Shown: piece after piece, positions 13,525 to 13,649 of the stretch
Numbering within the stretch: the stretch's first letter is position 1
Layout: each line of letters begins with the position of its first letter
Origin: Chloroflexota bacterium
GTDB lineage: Bacteria; Chloroflexota; Chloroflexia; Thermomicrobiales; JADLAZ01
Reading direction: 5' to 3'
Assembly (NCBI GenBank): GCA_020849725.1
Contig: JADLAZ010000195.1
Coordinates: 1-13,649, forward strand
Length of the DNA stretch: 13,649 nucleotides
Notes under the pieces: model-generated
Seen by the model: only the letters and a program-made list of their open reading frames with translations
What the model was told of the DNA's origin: nothing
Database searches by the model: none
Position numbers and translations under genes: made by a program

Positions 13525-13649
13525 ATGAGCGAGACCGTGACGATCACCGTCAATGGCGTCGAGCGGCGCCAGGCCGTCGAGCCGCGGCTGCTGCTGGTCC
13601 ACTTCCTGCGCGACACGCTCGGCCTGACCGGCACCCACATCGGCTGCGA
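13525..13649 (+). CDS. coxS: [2Fe-2S] small subunit of a CO/xanthine dehydrogenase-type molybdenum hydroxylase (partial)
   Basis: Forty-one complete codons run off the right edge. [15 protein letters not shown] followed by [19 protein letters not shown] is the N-terminal ferredoxin-like fold of CoxS/XdhC/QorS-type subunits, and the last cysteine is the first ligand of the plant-type [2Fe-2S] centre. The subunit carries electrons from the molybdopterin subunit to the FAD subunit in an L-M-S complex. ATG 13525 is preceded by AGGAGGGAGA (13509-13518). The frame is open upstream to an ATG at 13429, but that part has no family resemblance. The symbol coxS is used in the broad sense: CO dehydrogenase cannot be separated from other hydroxylases without the large subunit, whose active-site loop lies outside the window. 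Confidence 0.85.
   Translation, partial: MSETVTITVNGVERRQAVEPRLLLVHFLRDTLGLTGTHIGC

Overview
The window is about 13.6 kb of GC-rich bacterial DNA. Gene density, GC-rich third codon positions, AGGAGG-type ribosome binding sites and gene content (a ScyD/ScyE-type beta-propeller, a lipoprotein binding protein with an Ala/Pro/Thr-rich linker, a CO/xanthine dehydrogenase-type small subunit, a UGSC-family protein) suggest a free-living Chloroflexota (Thermomicrobia-like) or another GC-rich terrestrial bacterium. This placement is inference. No rRNA, tRNA, CRISPR array or insertion sequence is visible.

Layout. Positions 2-939 (+) hold the end of a DapA/NanA-family aldolase gene and a divergent PdxT-like glutamine amidotransferase. 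Positions 1243-5887 (-) hold three leftward genes: a secreted ScyD/ScyE-like propeller, a UGA-interrupted gene of the UGSC (seleno)protein family, and a Gfo/Idh/MocA dehydrogenase. Positions 6233-11316 (+) hold an aldo/keto reductase and then a peptide/nickel-type ABC importer (binding lipoprotein and two permeases, no ATPase genes). A decayed MNT-type nucleotidyltransferase (-) follows, then purF (-). The window closes with the 5' end of a molybdenum-hydroxylase [2Fe-2S] subunit (+), which diverges from purF.

The main discovery candidate is at 2525-4168 (-). What looks like a 97-codon ORF followed by a separate 441-codon ORF is one continuous frame interrupted only by TGA at 3875-3877. The TGA lies at the family's U-x-x-C redox position (here U-S-T-C). 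It is followed, 17 nt later, by a GGUC tetraloop on a bulged stem that closely resembles the bacterial SECIS element of E. coli fdhF. Read through, it gives a 547-residue selenoprotein with its own TTGACA-N16-TACACT promoter and a strong Shine-Dalgarno. Standard annotation would break it in two.

The other in-frame stop in the window, TAG at 11660-11662, has no such context. It coincides with an apparent frameshift and altered catalytic residues, so it is read as gene decay.
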